64,000 nt of DNA, taken from positions 186,001-250,000 of the forward strand of contig NZ_JALKAC010000005.1 in the NCBI RefSeq assembly GCF_024171645.1, written 5' to 3'. The stretch comes from Flavobacterium sp. HSC-32F16 (lineage in GTDB: Bacteria > Bacteroidota > Bacteroidia > Flavobacteriales > Flavobacteriaceae). Both the position numbers and the translations under genes were made by a program. Shown here piece after piece: positions 8,096 through 15,848 of this stretch. Under the pieces are notes generated by a model that was given only the letters and a program-made list of their open reading frames with translations, did not search any database and was not told the DNA's origin. Within the stretch, counting starts at the first letter, position 1; each line of letters starts with the position of its first letter.

Positions 8096-8147
8096 ATTGT
8101 ATTTTTATCCGCGAAAAGATTTACAATTTGTATCGCACAAATACAAT
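8096..8147. promoter_or_regulatory. Candidate operator upstream of XRE copy 1
   Basis: ATTGTATTT at 8096-8104 and its exact inverse AAATACAAT at 8139-8147 flank an inner ATTTGT...ACAAAT palindrome. The right half and inner palindrome are retained in the second copy near 12626-12647, where the left half has one change. The position suits autoregulation by an XRE protein and control of the divergent SnoaL-like gene. No protein-DNA evidence can be read here. Confidence 0.4.
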
Positions 8148-8189
8148 CTTGTTTTCTACATAAACCAAAAAAGGTAAAAGAATTTTAAA

Positions 8190-8197
8190 TATCTTTG
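8190..8197 (+). promoter_or_regulatory. -7 promoter box of XRE copy 1
   Basis: TATCTTTG matches TAnnTTTG exactly and ends only four bases before the ATG at 8202, so transcription would begin at or next to the start codon. No good TTG -33 element is at the right distance. The same arrangement is kept in copy 2. Confidence 0.5.
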
Positions 8198-8201
8198 AAT
8201 C

Positions 8202-8606
8202 ATGAGCACAGTAAAACCAAAACATATCGGTAGAAACATTAGCCGAATTAGAGAACTGAGAGATATGAAGCAGGAAGCGCTTGCTATTGCAATTGGCACA
8301 AACCAACAATCTATCTCTATTATTGAAGGAAGCGAAAGTGTTGATGAAGAAAAACTAAAGAAAATTGCTGAGGCATTAGGAGTTACACCTGAAGTAATTA
8401 AAAACTTTTCTGAAGATGCAGTTTTTAATATGATTGGAAATACATATAATGACAATGCTTCTTCTGCAATTAATTTAGGTTGTACTTTTAATCCGATTGA
8501 TAAACTTATTGAATCGTATGAAGAGAATAAAAAACTTTACCAACAGTTAATTCAAGCTGAAAAAGAGAAAGTGGCACTTTTGGAGAAGTTGCTTGATAAG
8601 AAATAG
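8202..8606 (+). CDS. XRE-family helix-turn-helix regulator, copy 1
   Basis: A 134-residue protein with an N-terminal XRE/Cro-type HTH (about residues 10-64: ISRIRELRDMKQEALA, then NQQSISIIEGS and LKKIAEALGV). The C-terminal half is charged and ends in a likely coiled coil (KEKVALLEKLLDKK). The paralogue at 12701-13105 matches through about residue 56 without a change and differs after that, so the DNA-recognition part is common and the C-terminal half is specific. It probably represses its own promoter and perhaps neighbours. It is transcribed toward a minus-strand gene damaged by a frameshift. Confidence 0.92.
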   Translation: MSTVKPKHIGRNISRIRELRDMKQEALAIAIGTNQQSISIIEGSESVDEEKLKKIAEALGVTPEVIKNFSEDAVFNMIGNTYNDNASSAINLGCTFNPIDKLIESYEENKKLYQQLIQAEKEKVALLEKLLDKK

Positions 8607-8666
8607 AAATTTATTTTTATAAAAGAAAAAATGAAAATCTACAACATTGAAAATTTCATTTTTAAA

Positions 8667-9297
8667 CTATCCTTTAATTTGTTCTCGAAATGTTTTACCA
8701 ATCTCTATAATTAATTCATCATATCTCTCTTTGGTCATTCTATTTGAATTTATCGTTTCTTCTGCTTGGCGACTTGAAATTTCAGTTGTATTATGATCTG
8801 AATCTCCTCTCACATCAACTAATTTAACTTTACCAAACTCAAATTGTTCAAATTGCTTAATTAGTTCCATCAACTTTTCGTAATGCTTTTCTTCTATAAG
8901 CAATAAATCATTATTAATTGCATTTTTCGTAAGTTTAATCTGTTCACTAAATGATGGCAATTTTTCAGGATTCGCATCCTCCCAAAGTTCATCTGCCTGA
9001 ACCTTAGTATAAAGCAAAACTCGCCATAAAGAATTATAAAGATCAAACTGCTTTTCAGAATATCTTAAAAATTGAGATTTAGCTTTTTCTAATTCCATTT
9101 TTGTTCCTTCAAGCTCTTTACTATATTTATTTTTTTATACCTTCAAGATCATTTTCATGTTTATTCTTATAGTTATCAAGAAGACGTTTAGATATAAAAT
9201 CTCCAAACCATTTTGCTAAACCTAAAATTATCACTGTTGCACCGCCTACAGAAACAAGAGTTGCAGCAATAAATTTCATTATTTCAGTCCAAGTCAT
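8667..9297 (-). pseudogene. Membrane-anchored coiled-coil protein, split by a one-base frameshift
   Basis: From an ATG at 9295-9297 the frame encodes MTWTEIMKF, a hydrophobic helix (residues ~9-29) and a basic linker, then stops at 9127-9129 after 56 residues. Removing one A from the run of seven (9130-9136) joins it in frame to the downstream frame, which runs through KYSKELEGTK into the 143-residue segment beginning MELEKAKSQF and ending at 8667. Joined, it is a protein of about 210 residues: one membrane helix, a coiled coil and a helical domain. Shifting frame would need +1 movement at the A-run. A true null allele, transcriptional slippage or an assembly error in the homopolymer are all possible. 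Function unknown. Confidence 0.75.
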
Positions 9298-9298
9298 A

Positions 9299-9646
9299 TT
9301 AATAAACTAAATTATTCTTACGCATTAAATCATTAAGAGCATCTGGATCAATCGAAGTCCCTGATAGATATTTGTTTTTTGTCAAAAAACCATGTTTTTT
9401 TCCCCTAATGTAAATCGTTGGAGGAGTACTTGTATATTGATTAAATGGGCTTAATGAAGAATATGGGCTCCCGTATTGAGAATATTGATTTTTAATAGAC
9501 GTTGATGAATATTGACTACCAAAAGAGCCATAGCTATTTGAAATAGATTCACTATCGTATTGATTCAAACTTAATTTACCCAAAAATTGACCATCATTGG
9601 CTACTAAAAAAGATTGTCCTTGTTCCGCTCGTTGAAGTATATTCAT
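9299..9646 (-). CDS. Hypothetical Ser/Tyr-rich repeat protein
   Basis: A 115-residue protein. The N-terminus (FLVANDGQFLGKLSLNQYDSE) is followed by two tandem 16-residue units of the form SI.N.Y..YGS.YSS (about residues 34-65), then a partial third. The C-terminus (PPTIYIRGKKHGFLTKNKYLSG) is more ordinary. The pattern resembles a repeat family of unknown function seen in various bacteria; there is no signal peptide. Its TAA is one base from the ATG of the frameshifted membrane gene, so the two are translationally coupled. The pair may be a functional unit now disabled by the frameshift. Confidence 0.75.
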   Translation of the reverse strand: MNILQRAEQGQSFLVANDGQFLGKLSLNQYDSESISNSYGSFGSQYSSTSIKNQYSQYGSPYSSLSPFNQYTSTPPTIYIRGKKHGFLTKNKYLSGTSIDPDALNDLMRKNNLVY

Positions 9647-9787
9647 TTTAATCTAATTTATTAGACATGCAATTTACAAATAAATGAACACCATAAAGTT
9701 TTAGGCTTTAGTGAGTTTTCAACAATTTAATATTTCATCTATTTTAATAGCTTTTTATACATTTAAAAAGAGATTAAGTACGATTTC

Positions 9788-9870
9788 GCGTGAGGGATAG
9801 AGGCGGTATCCTTTTATGCAGTGGAGCGGAATAAAAGATATAGCCGAAAGCCCGCCCCGGAGGGACACGC
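9788..9870. repeat. Structured intergenic repeat element
   Basis: The ends GCGTG (9788-9792) and CACGC (9866-9870) can pair. Inside, TATC-TTTTAT (9807-9817, with one bulged C) pairs with ATAAAAGATA (9831-9840), flanked by GGC/GCC. It is GC-richer than its surroundings and contains no ORF. This is the common Flavobacterium GGGATAG...AGCCGAAAGCCCG type spacer element. It could be a mobile palindromic repeat or a small RNA. A fragment of the 31-bp-inverted-repeat family follows at 9905-9945. Confidence 0.7.
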
Positions 9871-9933
9871 CCAAATTAAGATTCTGAGATTTTTTCCAAT
9901 CTTTGCCGAGTTTCTAGTGTGATTCTTCGTTCC

Positions 9934-10389
9934 TCAGAATGACAGACTGGTAATCGTAAACTTATTATGACTTAAACTAAAACCTAGATTCTCATAAATC
10001 GCCACATTTTCTACTCTTTTTTTATTGGTCGTAACTTCAATACTTTTTAAATTATGCTCTTCTGCAAAATTCAAAATCTCATTTATTAACACTCTTCCAA
10101 CGCCTTGACCGCGATATTTTTGATGAATAAAAAATTCCTGAATTTCTCCAACCAATCCGCAATGATGTAGTAAATTTTGAGTATGAAAACTAATAAATCC
10201 TAAACCTTCATTTTCATTTTCGTTTTCGGCAATTAAATATAGATTTTTTGGGTTTGAAATGTTTTCATTGAATATCATTTCGAAAACTTTAAAATCTAAA
10301 ACTTCATTTTCGAGTTCGCAGATTGCTTTGTAGACGAAGTCTAGGTCCTCGTTTTGGATTTTTCTGATTTTGATTTTATCATCTACCAT
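9934..10389 (-). CDS. GNAT family N-acetyltransferase
   Basis: A 151-residue acetyl-CoA-dependent acetyltransferase. The acetyl-CoA loop is at residues 93-101 (RGQGVGRVL), preceded by the beta4 strand EIQEFFIHQKY and followed by the C-terminal ATYENLGF-like segment (VAIYENLGFSL). It differs from the GNAT at 6954. Its last coding bases run into a dispersed spacer repeat, and a 21-base stretch of its 3' end recurs at 7621-7641. It starts 7 bases after the stop of the lipoprotein gene upstream, so the two are co-transcribed. Acceptor unknown. Confidence 0.9.
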   Translation of the reverse strand: MVDDKIKIRKIQNEDLDFVYKAICELENEVLDFKVFEMIFNENISNPKNLYLIAENENENEGLGFISFHTQNLLHHCGLVGEIQEFFIHQKYRGQGVGRVLINEILNFAEEHNLKSIEVTTNKKRVENVAIYENLGFSLSHNKFTITSLSF

Positions 10390-10396
10390 ATCAAAA

Positions 10397-11101
10397 TTAA
10401 ACTTTAGTTTTCTTCAAATTAAGTAGCTTAAGCAAATTATTCCAACCATTCCATTTACACGTTTCATCATAAAATTCCTTTTGTTCGTTTCCAGATTTGA
10501 CAATGTAATGATCTGATGTTGTACAGCCACCATATTTTATGAGATCTAATTCGCATTCCAGTTTAATTATGGCGTCCAATTCTTTTCTATTTAAATTTCG
10601 AGATTTACCGTTACTCTCAACGTAATATTTTTTGCCTTTTTTAGAAATAATTAAACTTTCTTTTGCAGAATGAAAACAGCCTACACTTTCAAAATAGAAC
10701 TCTACTTTATGATTTTCTTCCAAGTTTCGAACAAACGATTTGCTAATTAAAGTTCTATAATCTGAATAATCAGCAAATATCGAAACCTCGTAAAATTTGT
10801 TTTCTTCTATTTGGACTGTTTTCTGCAAAGTTTGATTAATCAAATTCTCATACACAATTTTATAACTTCCGTTTGCCAAACTGTCTAAAGTAATTTCCTT
10901 TTGTATATACGGTTTTTCAAATGCCCCAAATTTCTTAACTATTTTTCCGTCTTTATAAACTTGAATACCATAAATTTTGGAAAGATCTTGATTCAATTTA
11001 TTTTCAAATTCTATTTTTATTTTTATTGATGCAAAAGAATCTTTTTTGCAACTCACAAAAATTATTAAAATCAATAAAAGTAGGGCAGTTTTAAATTTCA
11101 T
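10397..11101 (-). CDS. Hypothetical lipoprotein
   Basis: A 234-residue protein with a lipoprotein signal peptide; the lipobox cysteine is at residue 18 (IIFVSCKKD). It should be lipidated after LspA processing and anchored in a membrane. The mature part is beta-rich and charged, with paired cysteines (ESVGCFHSAK, LECELDLIKYGGCTTSD, DETCKWNG) that could form disulfides. No known domain recognised. It precedes a GNAT gene in the same operon. Confidence 0.8.
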   Translation of the reverse strand: MKFKTALLLLILIIFVSCKKDSFASIKIKIEFENKLNQDLSKIYGIQVYKDGKIVKKFGAFEKPYIQKEITLDSLANGSYKIVYENLINQTLQKTVQIEENKFYEVSIFADYSDYRTLISKSFVRNLEENHKVEFYFESVGCFHSAKESLIISKKGKKYYVESNGKSRNLNRKELDAIIKLECELDLIKYGGCTTSDHYIVKSGNEQKEFYDETCKWNGWNNLLKLLNLKKTKV

Positions 11102-11181
11102 CTTTTTAATTAAAAAATATTATTAACTAATCACTTAATTTTCATTCGTTCTTATTCCTTTGCTTTCAATTACTAGCTCTT

Positions 11182-12513
11182 TCATTTCTCAATTCGTTCA
11201 AATTTCTGTTTATATTTTTGAACATATTTATTCCAATCTTCGTCGTTTTTATAAACCGAAAAAGCATAATCAACAGTTTCTTTGCTGAAATGATTTCCAA
11301 AAATATTATCCAAATATTCAATTCCAGAATCGATTACTTGTTTTAAAATATGCAATTTATCAATTCCGTTTTCTTTGCAGGCTTTATCCAGCCATAGGCC
11401 TTTTCCAATTTTTACATATTCTACAAGAAGATTTTCTGTTATAAATGCAGAAGGAACATCGTTAATATCCGGCTGATGTTTTCCGTTTTTGAAAACCAAT
11501 AATATCAATTCTTCTGAATAATATGCTGACGGAATTAATCTTAACATTGTACCACTTTCTGCTGCTTTAAAACAAAGTTCTTTCGTTATAAATTCATCTG
11601 GAATTACCTGAATTGCAAAACCTTCTTTGCTGACTAATTTTTCGCAGAGTTGAGAAGTTATTAAATCCTGATCGATAAACGGCAAAGCATGAAAAGTTTT
11701 ATTTAATGCCAGATTACAAAGTTCTTCGGTTTTAAATTCATTCGGAACCAGCTTAAGATCTCTGTAGTTTACCAAAACGCGCTCGCGCCAATATTCATAA
11801 GTTTTAGACGGCGGATTATTTTGTTTTAAAACTAATTCGCCTCTTGCCAAATCTCGTTCTAATTCTTCAAAAGTTTCAATTAACGGATTATCGAGTAATT
11901 TTCGGAGTTCGTTTGAGATAATTTCATCGCCCGTTTCATCGTCATATTCGCATTCATTTTTCGAATCAATTTCATCTCTATCATTATAATAAAATAAATC
12001 ATTTTTTCTTTCGGCAAATGCCGTATTGTGATCTGTTACAATAAAAACCGGAGAATTTATAGAACCCGAACAATTGAAATTTCCATGATTGTAATACGTC
12101 ATCACAACTTCTTTTGCTGTAACATTTCCTTTTATTTCAACATTTGCACCACCAAGCAAAAGACTTTGGCAGTTTACGCTTCCGCTAATGAAAATATAGG
12201 GACCATAATCGCCTTCCGCATTAATAATAGAACCGCTAACAGAGAAATCTCCATTTACAAAAATGCCTTCAATTCTTATTTCTTCGATCTTTTTATCTGG
12301 AAGATTTAGCAATTTGGCAAGCCATTTTTTCTCTTTATCTTCATAAAGGTCTAGATAAAAAATTCCTTCAAAATTCACATCTTCGTCTGCCGTTAGAAAA
12401 AAATCTTCGTCTTGCCATTCATCAAAATAATCAAACTTTTCATCTTCACTTAAAAAAGGATATTTAGTTTTGATTTCGGCTATTGTTGTTAATTTAAAAT
12501 TGGAATTCTGCAT
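11182..12513 (-). CDS. Large acidic protein with beta-helix-like and repeated helical regions, unknown
   Basis: About 443 residues from an ATG at 12513. An upstream in-frame ATG at 12552 is possible but falls at the edge of the duplicated XRE upstream region and adds only 13 residues. The first half includes a run resembling polymer-forming/bactofilin-type beta-helix turns (ISGSVNCQSLLLGGANVEIKG and following). The second half has repeats of about 25-30 residues of the form VP.EF.T.ELC..A (RDLKLVPNEFKTEELC, IQVIPDEFITKELC, LRLIPSAYYSEELI), similar to DUF4116-type repeats. Probably cytoplasmic; there is no signal peptide. It lies between the two XRE repeats. Function unknown. Confidence 0.75.
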   Translation of the reverse strand: MQNSNFKLTTIAEIKTKYPFLSEDEKFDYFDEWQDEDFFLTADEDVNFEGIFYLDLYEDKEKKWLAKLLNLPDKKIEEIRIEGIFVNGDFSVSGSIINAEGDYGPYIFISGSVNCQSLLLGGANVEIKGNVTAKEVVMTYYNHGNFNCSGSINSPVFIVTDHNTAFAERKNDLFYYNDRDEIDSKNECEYDDETGDEIISNELRKLLDNPLIETFEELERDLARGELVLKQNNPPSKTYEYWRERVLVNYRDLKLVPNEFKTEELCNLALNKTFHALPFIDQDLITSQLCEKLVSKEGFAIQVIPDEFITKELCFKAAESGTMLRLIPSAYYSEELILLVFKNGKHQPDINDVPSAFITENLLVEYVKIGKGLWLDKACKENGIDKLHILKQVIDSGIEYLDNIFGNHFSKETVDYAFSVYKNDEDWNKYVQKYKQKFERIEK

Positions 12514-12688
12514 TTTATTGGTATTGATCGAAGTGATTTTTTTGAATATCAAGATTACGTAATTCTAAATTCAAAATCAAACGATAGTCAGAAAAGTTGT
12601 ATTTTTACACACGAAAAGATTTACAATTTGTATCTCACAAATACAATCTTGTTTTCTACATAGACCAAAAATGTATAAGAATTTTGAA

Positions 12689-12696
12689 TATCTTTG
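12689..12696 (+). promoter_or_regulatory. -7 promoter box of XRE copy 2
   Basis: TATCTTTG ends four bases before the ATG at 12701, exactly as in copy 1, implying a very short or absent 5' leader. Confidence 0.5.
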
Positions 12697-12700
12697 AATC

Positions 12701-13105
12701 ATGAGCACAGTAAAACCAAAACATATCGGCAGAAACATTAGCCGAATTAGAGAACTGAGAGATATGAAGCAGGAAGCGCTTGCTATTGCAATTGGCACAA
12801 ACCAACAATCGATCTCGATTATTGAAGGAAGCGAAAGTGTTGATGAAGAAAAACTAAAGAAAATTGCACAAGCTTTAGGAGTTCCTGTTGAAGTAATTAG
12901 AAACTTTTCTGAAGAAGCTGTTTTTAATATTATGGGAAATAGTTATGATAATGGATCTTCATCAATAAATCATAATAATTGTACATTTAATCCACTTGAT
13001 AAACTTTTGGAAGTTATTGAAAAGAATGAAAAACTTTATGAGCGTTTGGTTGAAAGTGAAAAAGAGAAAGTTGCGCTTTTGGAGAAGTTACTTGATAAGA
13101 AATAA
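12701..13105 (+). CDS. XRE-family helix-turn-helix regulator, copy 2
   Basis: A 134-residue paralogue of the regulator at 8202. Residues 1-56 are the same, covering nearly the whole HTH, so both proteins should recognise the same operator. The C-terminal half differs (for example PVEVIRNFSEEAVFNIMGNSYDNG), although both end in the same likely coiled coil (EKEKVALLEKLLDKK). Homodimers and mixed dimers are therefore plausible. It is followed by a strong terminator and a convergent gene. The division between identical and diverged parts suggests gene conversion after an older duplication. Confidence 0.92.
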   Translation: MSTVKPKHIGRNISRIRELRDMKQEALAIAIGTNQQSISIIEGSESVDEEKLKKIAQALGVPVEVIRNFSEEAVFNIMGNSYDNGSSSINHNNCTFNPLDKLLEVIEKNEKLYERLVESEKEKVALLEKLLDKK

Positions 13106-13124
13106 AATTTTGTTTTTATAAAAG

Positions 13125-13162
13125 AAAAACCGAAGTTTTCAAATTGAAGGCTTCGGTTTTTT
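13125..13162 (+). terminator. Rho-independent terminator after XRE copy 2
   Basis: AAAAACCGAAG (13125-13135) pairs with CTTCGGTTTTT (13151-13161), followed by a T-rich tract. The A/T-rich ends would let it work for the convergent minus-strand gene too. Copy 1 has a weaker AT hairpin at the same place (8627-8663). Confidence 0.85.
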
Positions 13163-13207
13163 CTTTTATATTTTTCTGATATATTTTAAAACATATGTTC
13201 TATCAAG

Positions 13208-13939
13208 CTATCTATCAGTTAATTCCGAAACTATCTTAAAACATCCATTTAAAGCATTCTCTAACAATGAAAGAACAGGCTCATTAATATCTGTAAATTC
13301 AAATGATACCCAAATTATAATTTCATTAGTCCCATTAATTATTACTGGTGGGCTTTCCAAGCTAAAACTTTGTCCTCCTCTTATAGTTGCGTTTCCCATT
13401 TTTAAAGTCACCCCTTCCGGTAAAATAATTGATTGATTAGGAGAAACCTTAAGAGTTACTGCCCCATCCTTAGATTTCACATTGAGCTCTTTTGTTTCTT
13501 TACGTGTTTGAGGAGTTAATCTTTGATGTTTATTTTCATTATTAAGTTCCATAAACTTTGGCAACCAATAATTTTCGGCTCTGGAAAAATACTGATAAGA
13601 TTCAATTTCAGCAGCTATATCTGGTCGATTTACGATAAGACCAGGAATTCTATTTTGAATCAAATTTTTTCTTCTAAATTCATCTAAAGTCAATCCTGTC
13701 CAAGCATAAGGAAAATAGACATTATTATTTCCTGCTACTGCAACACCGTATTTATCAAACAAATGATGAGCAGTAAAGTCCAAAGCGGACCTTAGATTTT
13801 CCATGAAATTTTTAATTTTAATCAATAATTTGGGTTTAATCTCATGTTCATGCAAAGATTCCTCATAAGCTTTCTTAATCTCTACAAATATTTCTTTAGA
13901 TTCTGTAATTAATGCAATTGCATCTTCTTTATAAGCCAT
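13208..13939 (-). CDS. Hypothetical protein
   Basis: A 243-residue soluble protein without a signal peptide or membrane helix. The N-terminal ~60 residues are helical and charged, followed by ENLRSALDFTAHHLFDKYG, a layout common in HEPN-like helical proteins of unknown function. The C-terminal third is beta-rich (KVSPNQSIILPEGVTLKMGN). I do not recognise a named family. It converges on XRE copy 2, much as the frameshifted gene converges on copy 1. Accessory-gene context makes a defence or toxin-related role possible, but nothing in the sequence proves it. Confidence 0.75.
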   Translation of the reverse strand: MAYKEDAIALITESKEIFVEIKKAYEESLHEHEIKPKLLIKIKNFMENLRSALDFTAHHLFDKYGVAVAGNNNVYFPYAWTGLTLDEFRRKNLIQNRIPGLIVNRPDIAAEIESYQYFSRAENYWLPKFMELNNENKHQRLTPQTRKETKELNVKSKDGAVTLKVSPNQSIILPEGVTLKMGNATIRGGQSFSLESPPVIINGTNEIIIWVSFEFTDINEPVLSLLENALNGCFKIVSELTDR

Positions 13940-14492
13940 AATTTAAATTTTACGTATAAGCAATTCAAATTTTATAATTCTACATCAAAGGACAATTTTG
14001 AGATAATTTAGCAAATCAAATATACTTATTTTCTAATCTAATTTTATACTTAATAATAATGTTCGCGATTTTCTTTTCATCAAAATAACAATATTGATGA
14101 TTTTCTTTACAGAACTACCTCTGCGATTTCTCGTTCTTCGAAATGACAAGATTGTATAAAAGCTTTGCGCTTTAGCGACTTTGCGAGATTATTTCATTAC
14201 AATTTAAAGAGATACTTTGCGCAGATCCTTCGACTTCGCTCAGGAGGACAAAACAAAACTTATACTTTGTGTTCTTTGTAACAAAAAAACTTTGCGTCTT
14301 CGCGTCTTTGCGAGCAAAAATCTCCTGCGTGCTTTGCGTAAACCTTAGCGCCCTTTGCGGTTAAAAAAACTTTGCGCTTAGCGCCTTCGCAGCAAAACTC
14401 AAAACAAATAAGAAAACTTTAATAAATCTATTATACGCCACTTATTCAAAAATTAGTAATTTTGAAATTCGAAGTTCAAAAACGAAATAATT
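13940..14492. repeat. Repeat-filled intergenic region
   Basis: This 553-base spacer has no convincing ORF. It contains a fragment of the 31-bp-inverted-repeat family (about 14115-14152, ending in CGAAATGACAAGATT). From 14163 to 14390 there are eight copies of CTTTGCG mixed with TTAGCG and CTTCGC. The last ~80 bases hold the predicted pepP promoter. The CTTTGCG cluster is a familiar Flavobacterium spacer pattern of unknown role. Confidence 0.7.
14457..14464 (+). promoter_or_regulatory. -7 promoter box of the PepP-like gene
   Basis: TAATTTTG fits TAnnTTTG and lies 28 bases before the ATG at 14493. No clear TTG is at -33. Confidence 0.4.
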
Positions 14493-15785
14493 ATGAAATA
14501 TCATCAAATAAACAGCGCACTTTTTGTAAAAAACCGCAGAAAGTTCATGGCTGAAATGAAACCTAACTCTGTTGCAGTATTCAACTCAAATGACATTTAC
14601 CCAATTAGTGCCGACAGTACTTTGCCGTTTGCACAACATAGAGATATTTTTTATCTAAGCGGTGTAGATCAGGAAGAAAGTGTTTTGCTTTTGTTTCCGG
14701 ATGCGCCGTATGAAAGCCAGAGAGAAATTCTTTTTTTGAGAGAAACCAACGATCATATTGCAGTTTGGGAAGGTGAAAAACTGACTAAAGAACGTGCTTT
14801 TCAGGTTTCTGGAATTAGAACGGTTTATTGGTTACAGGATTTTCATAAAGTTTTGAACGAAATGATGACGTATGCCGATACGATGTACATTAATACCAAC
14901 GAACATTACCGCGCTTCGGTTGAAACTGAAACTCGCGAAGCTCGTTTTGTAAAATGGTGGAAAGAGCGTTATCCTGCTCACAACGTAGCGAAAAGCAATC
15001 CAATTTTGCAAAGAATTCGTTCTGTAAAAGAAAGCGAAGAAATCGATTTGATTCAGCACGCTTGCGATATTACTGAAAAAGGTTTCCGCAGATTATTAGG
15101 ATTCGTAAAACCAAATGTTACTGAATATGAAATCGAAGCCGAATTAGCACACGAATTTATTCGTAATCGTTCTAAAGGTTTTGCTTACACGCCAATTATT
15201 GCTTCTGGAAACAATGCGAATGTTTTACATTATATCGAAAACAATCAGCAATGTAAAGACGGAGATTTGATTCTGTTAGACGTTGCTGCAGAATATGCTA
15301 ATTATTCTAGCGACATGACGAGAACAATTCCAGTTTCGGGACGTTTTTCTGAGCGTCAAAAAGCGGTTTACAAAGCGGTTTTGAATGTTAAAAATGAAGC
15401 TACAAAAATGCTTACGCCAGGAACACTTTGGAAACAATATCATATTGAAGTGGGTAAAATCATGACTTCTGAATTGCTTGGTTTAGGTTTATTAGACAAA
15501 GCCGATGTTCAGAACGAAAATCCGGAATGGCCTGCTTACAAAAAATATTTCATGCACGGAACTTCTCACCACATGGGATTGGACACGCACGATTACGGAT
15601 TGCTTCACGAACCAATGAAAGCGAATATGGTTTTCACAGTTGAACCGGGAATTTATATTCCGGCAGAAAAATTCGGAATTCGTTTGGAAGACAATGTTGT
15701 GGTTCAGGAAAAAGGCGAACCTTTTAACTTAATGAGAAATATTCCAGTTGAAGTAGACGAAATCGAAACTTTGATGAATGAATAG
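14493..15785 (+). CDS. pepP: Xaa-Pro aminopeptidase (M24B)
   Basis: Cytoplasmic metallopeptidase removing an N-terminal residue that precedes proline. The 430 residues contain an N-terminal aminopeptidase-P domain (about 1-140) and the pita-bread M24 catalytic domain. All five dimetal ligands are visible: Asp in LLDVAAEY, Asp in YSSDMTRT, His in HGTSHHMGLDTHDYG, Glu in FTVEPGIY and Glu in GIRLEDNVVV. Length and domain order match PepP. It has its own promoter and a strong terminator, so it appears monocistronic. Confidence 0.93.
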   Translation: MKYHQINSALFVKNRRKFMAEMKPNSVAVFNSNDIYPISADSTLPFAQHRDIFYLSGVDQEESVLLLFPDAPYESQREILFLRETNDHIAVWEGEKLTKERAFQVSGIRTVYWLQDFHKVLNEMMTYADTMYINTNEHYRASVETETREARFVKWWKERYPAHNVAKSNPILQRIRSVKESEEIDLIQHACDITEKGFRRLLGFVKPNVTEYEIEAELAHEFIRNRSKGFAYTPIIASGNNANVLHYIENNQQCKDGDLILLDVAAEYANYSSDMTRTIPVSGRFSERQKAVYKAVLNVKNEATKMLTPGTLWKQYHIEVGKIMTSELLGLGLLDKADVQNENPEWPAYKKYFMHGTSHHMGLDTHDYGLLHEPMKANMVFTVEPGIYIPAEKFGIRLEDNVVVQEKGEPFNLMRNIPVEVDEIETLMNE

Positions 15786-15793
15786 ATAAAAAT

Positions 15794-15830
15794 AAAGCCC
15801 TTAATAATTTAGATTATTAAGGGCTTTTTA
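15794..15830. terminator. Bidirectional terminator between pepP and ferritin
   Basis: Perfect 15-bp stem (15794-15808 with 15813-15827), TTAG loop, with A-rich and T-rich ends, so it can stop transcription from both convergent genes. Confidence 0.92.
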
Positions 15831-15848
15831 AATTTTACAAATCGGTTA

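Larger units (their letters stand above)
8047..8625. repeat. Direct repeat copy 1 (XRE gene with its upstream region and hairpin)
   Basis: This segment and 12548-13124 are direct copies about 4.5 kb apart. The upstream ~150 bases and the first ~160 coding bases are nearly identical; the 3' half is diverged but alignable up to the hairpin after the stop. Homologous recombination between the copies could delete the genes at 8.6-12.5 kb. Confidence 0.85.
12548..13124. repeat. Direct repeat copy 2 (XRE gene with its upstream region and hairpin)
   Basis: Second copy of the 8047-8625 segment in the same orientation. Differences in the first ~160 coding bases are few silent substitutions (for example GGT/GGC and TCT/TCG), while the 3' half has many. 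Confidence 0.85.

Noticed and set aside
9127..9140. Programmed -1 frameshifting at the A-run of the split membrane gene
   Set aside because: The downstream frame needs a +1 (or -2) change, whereas a -1 slip leads to a stop within a few codons; an indel or transcriptional slippage fits better.
14163..14395. Possible CRISPR-like array
   Set aside because: CTTTGCG copies are too short and irregularly spaced, without unique spacers of constant length.
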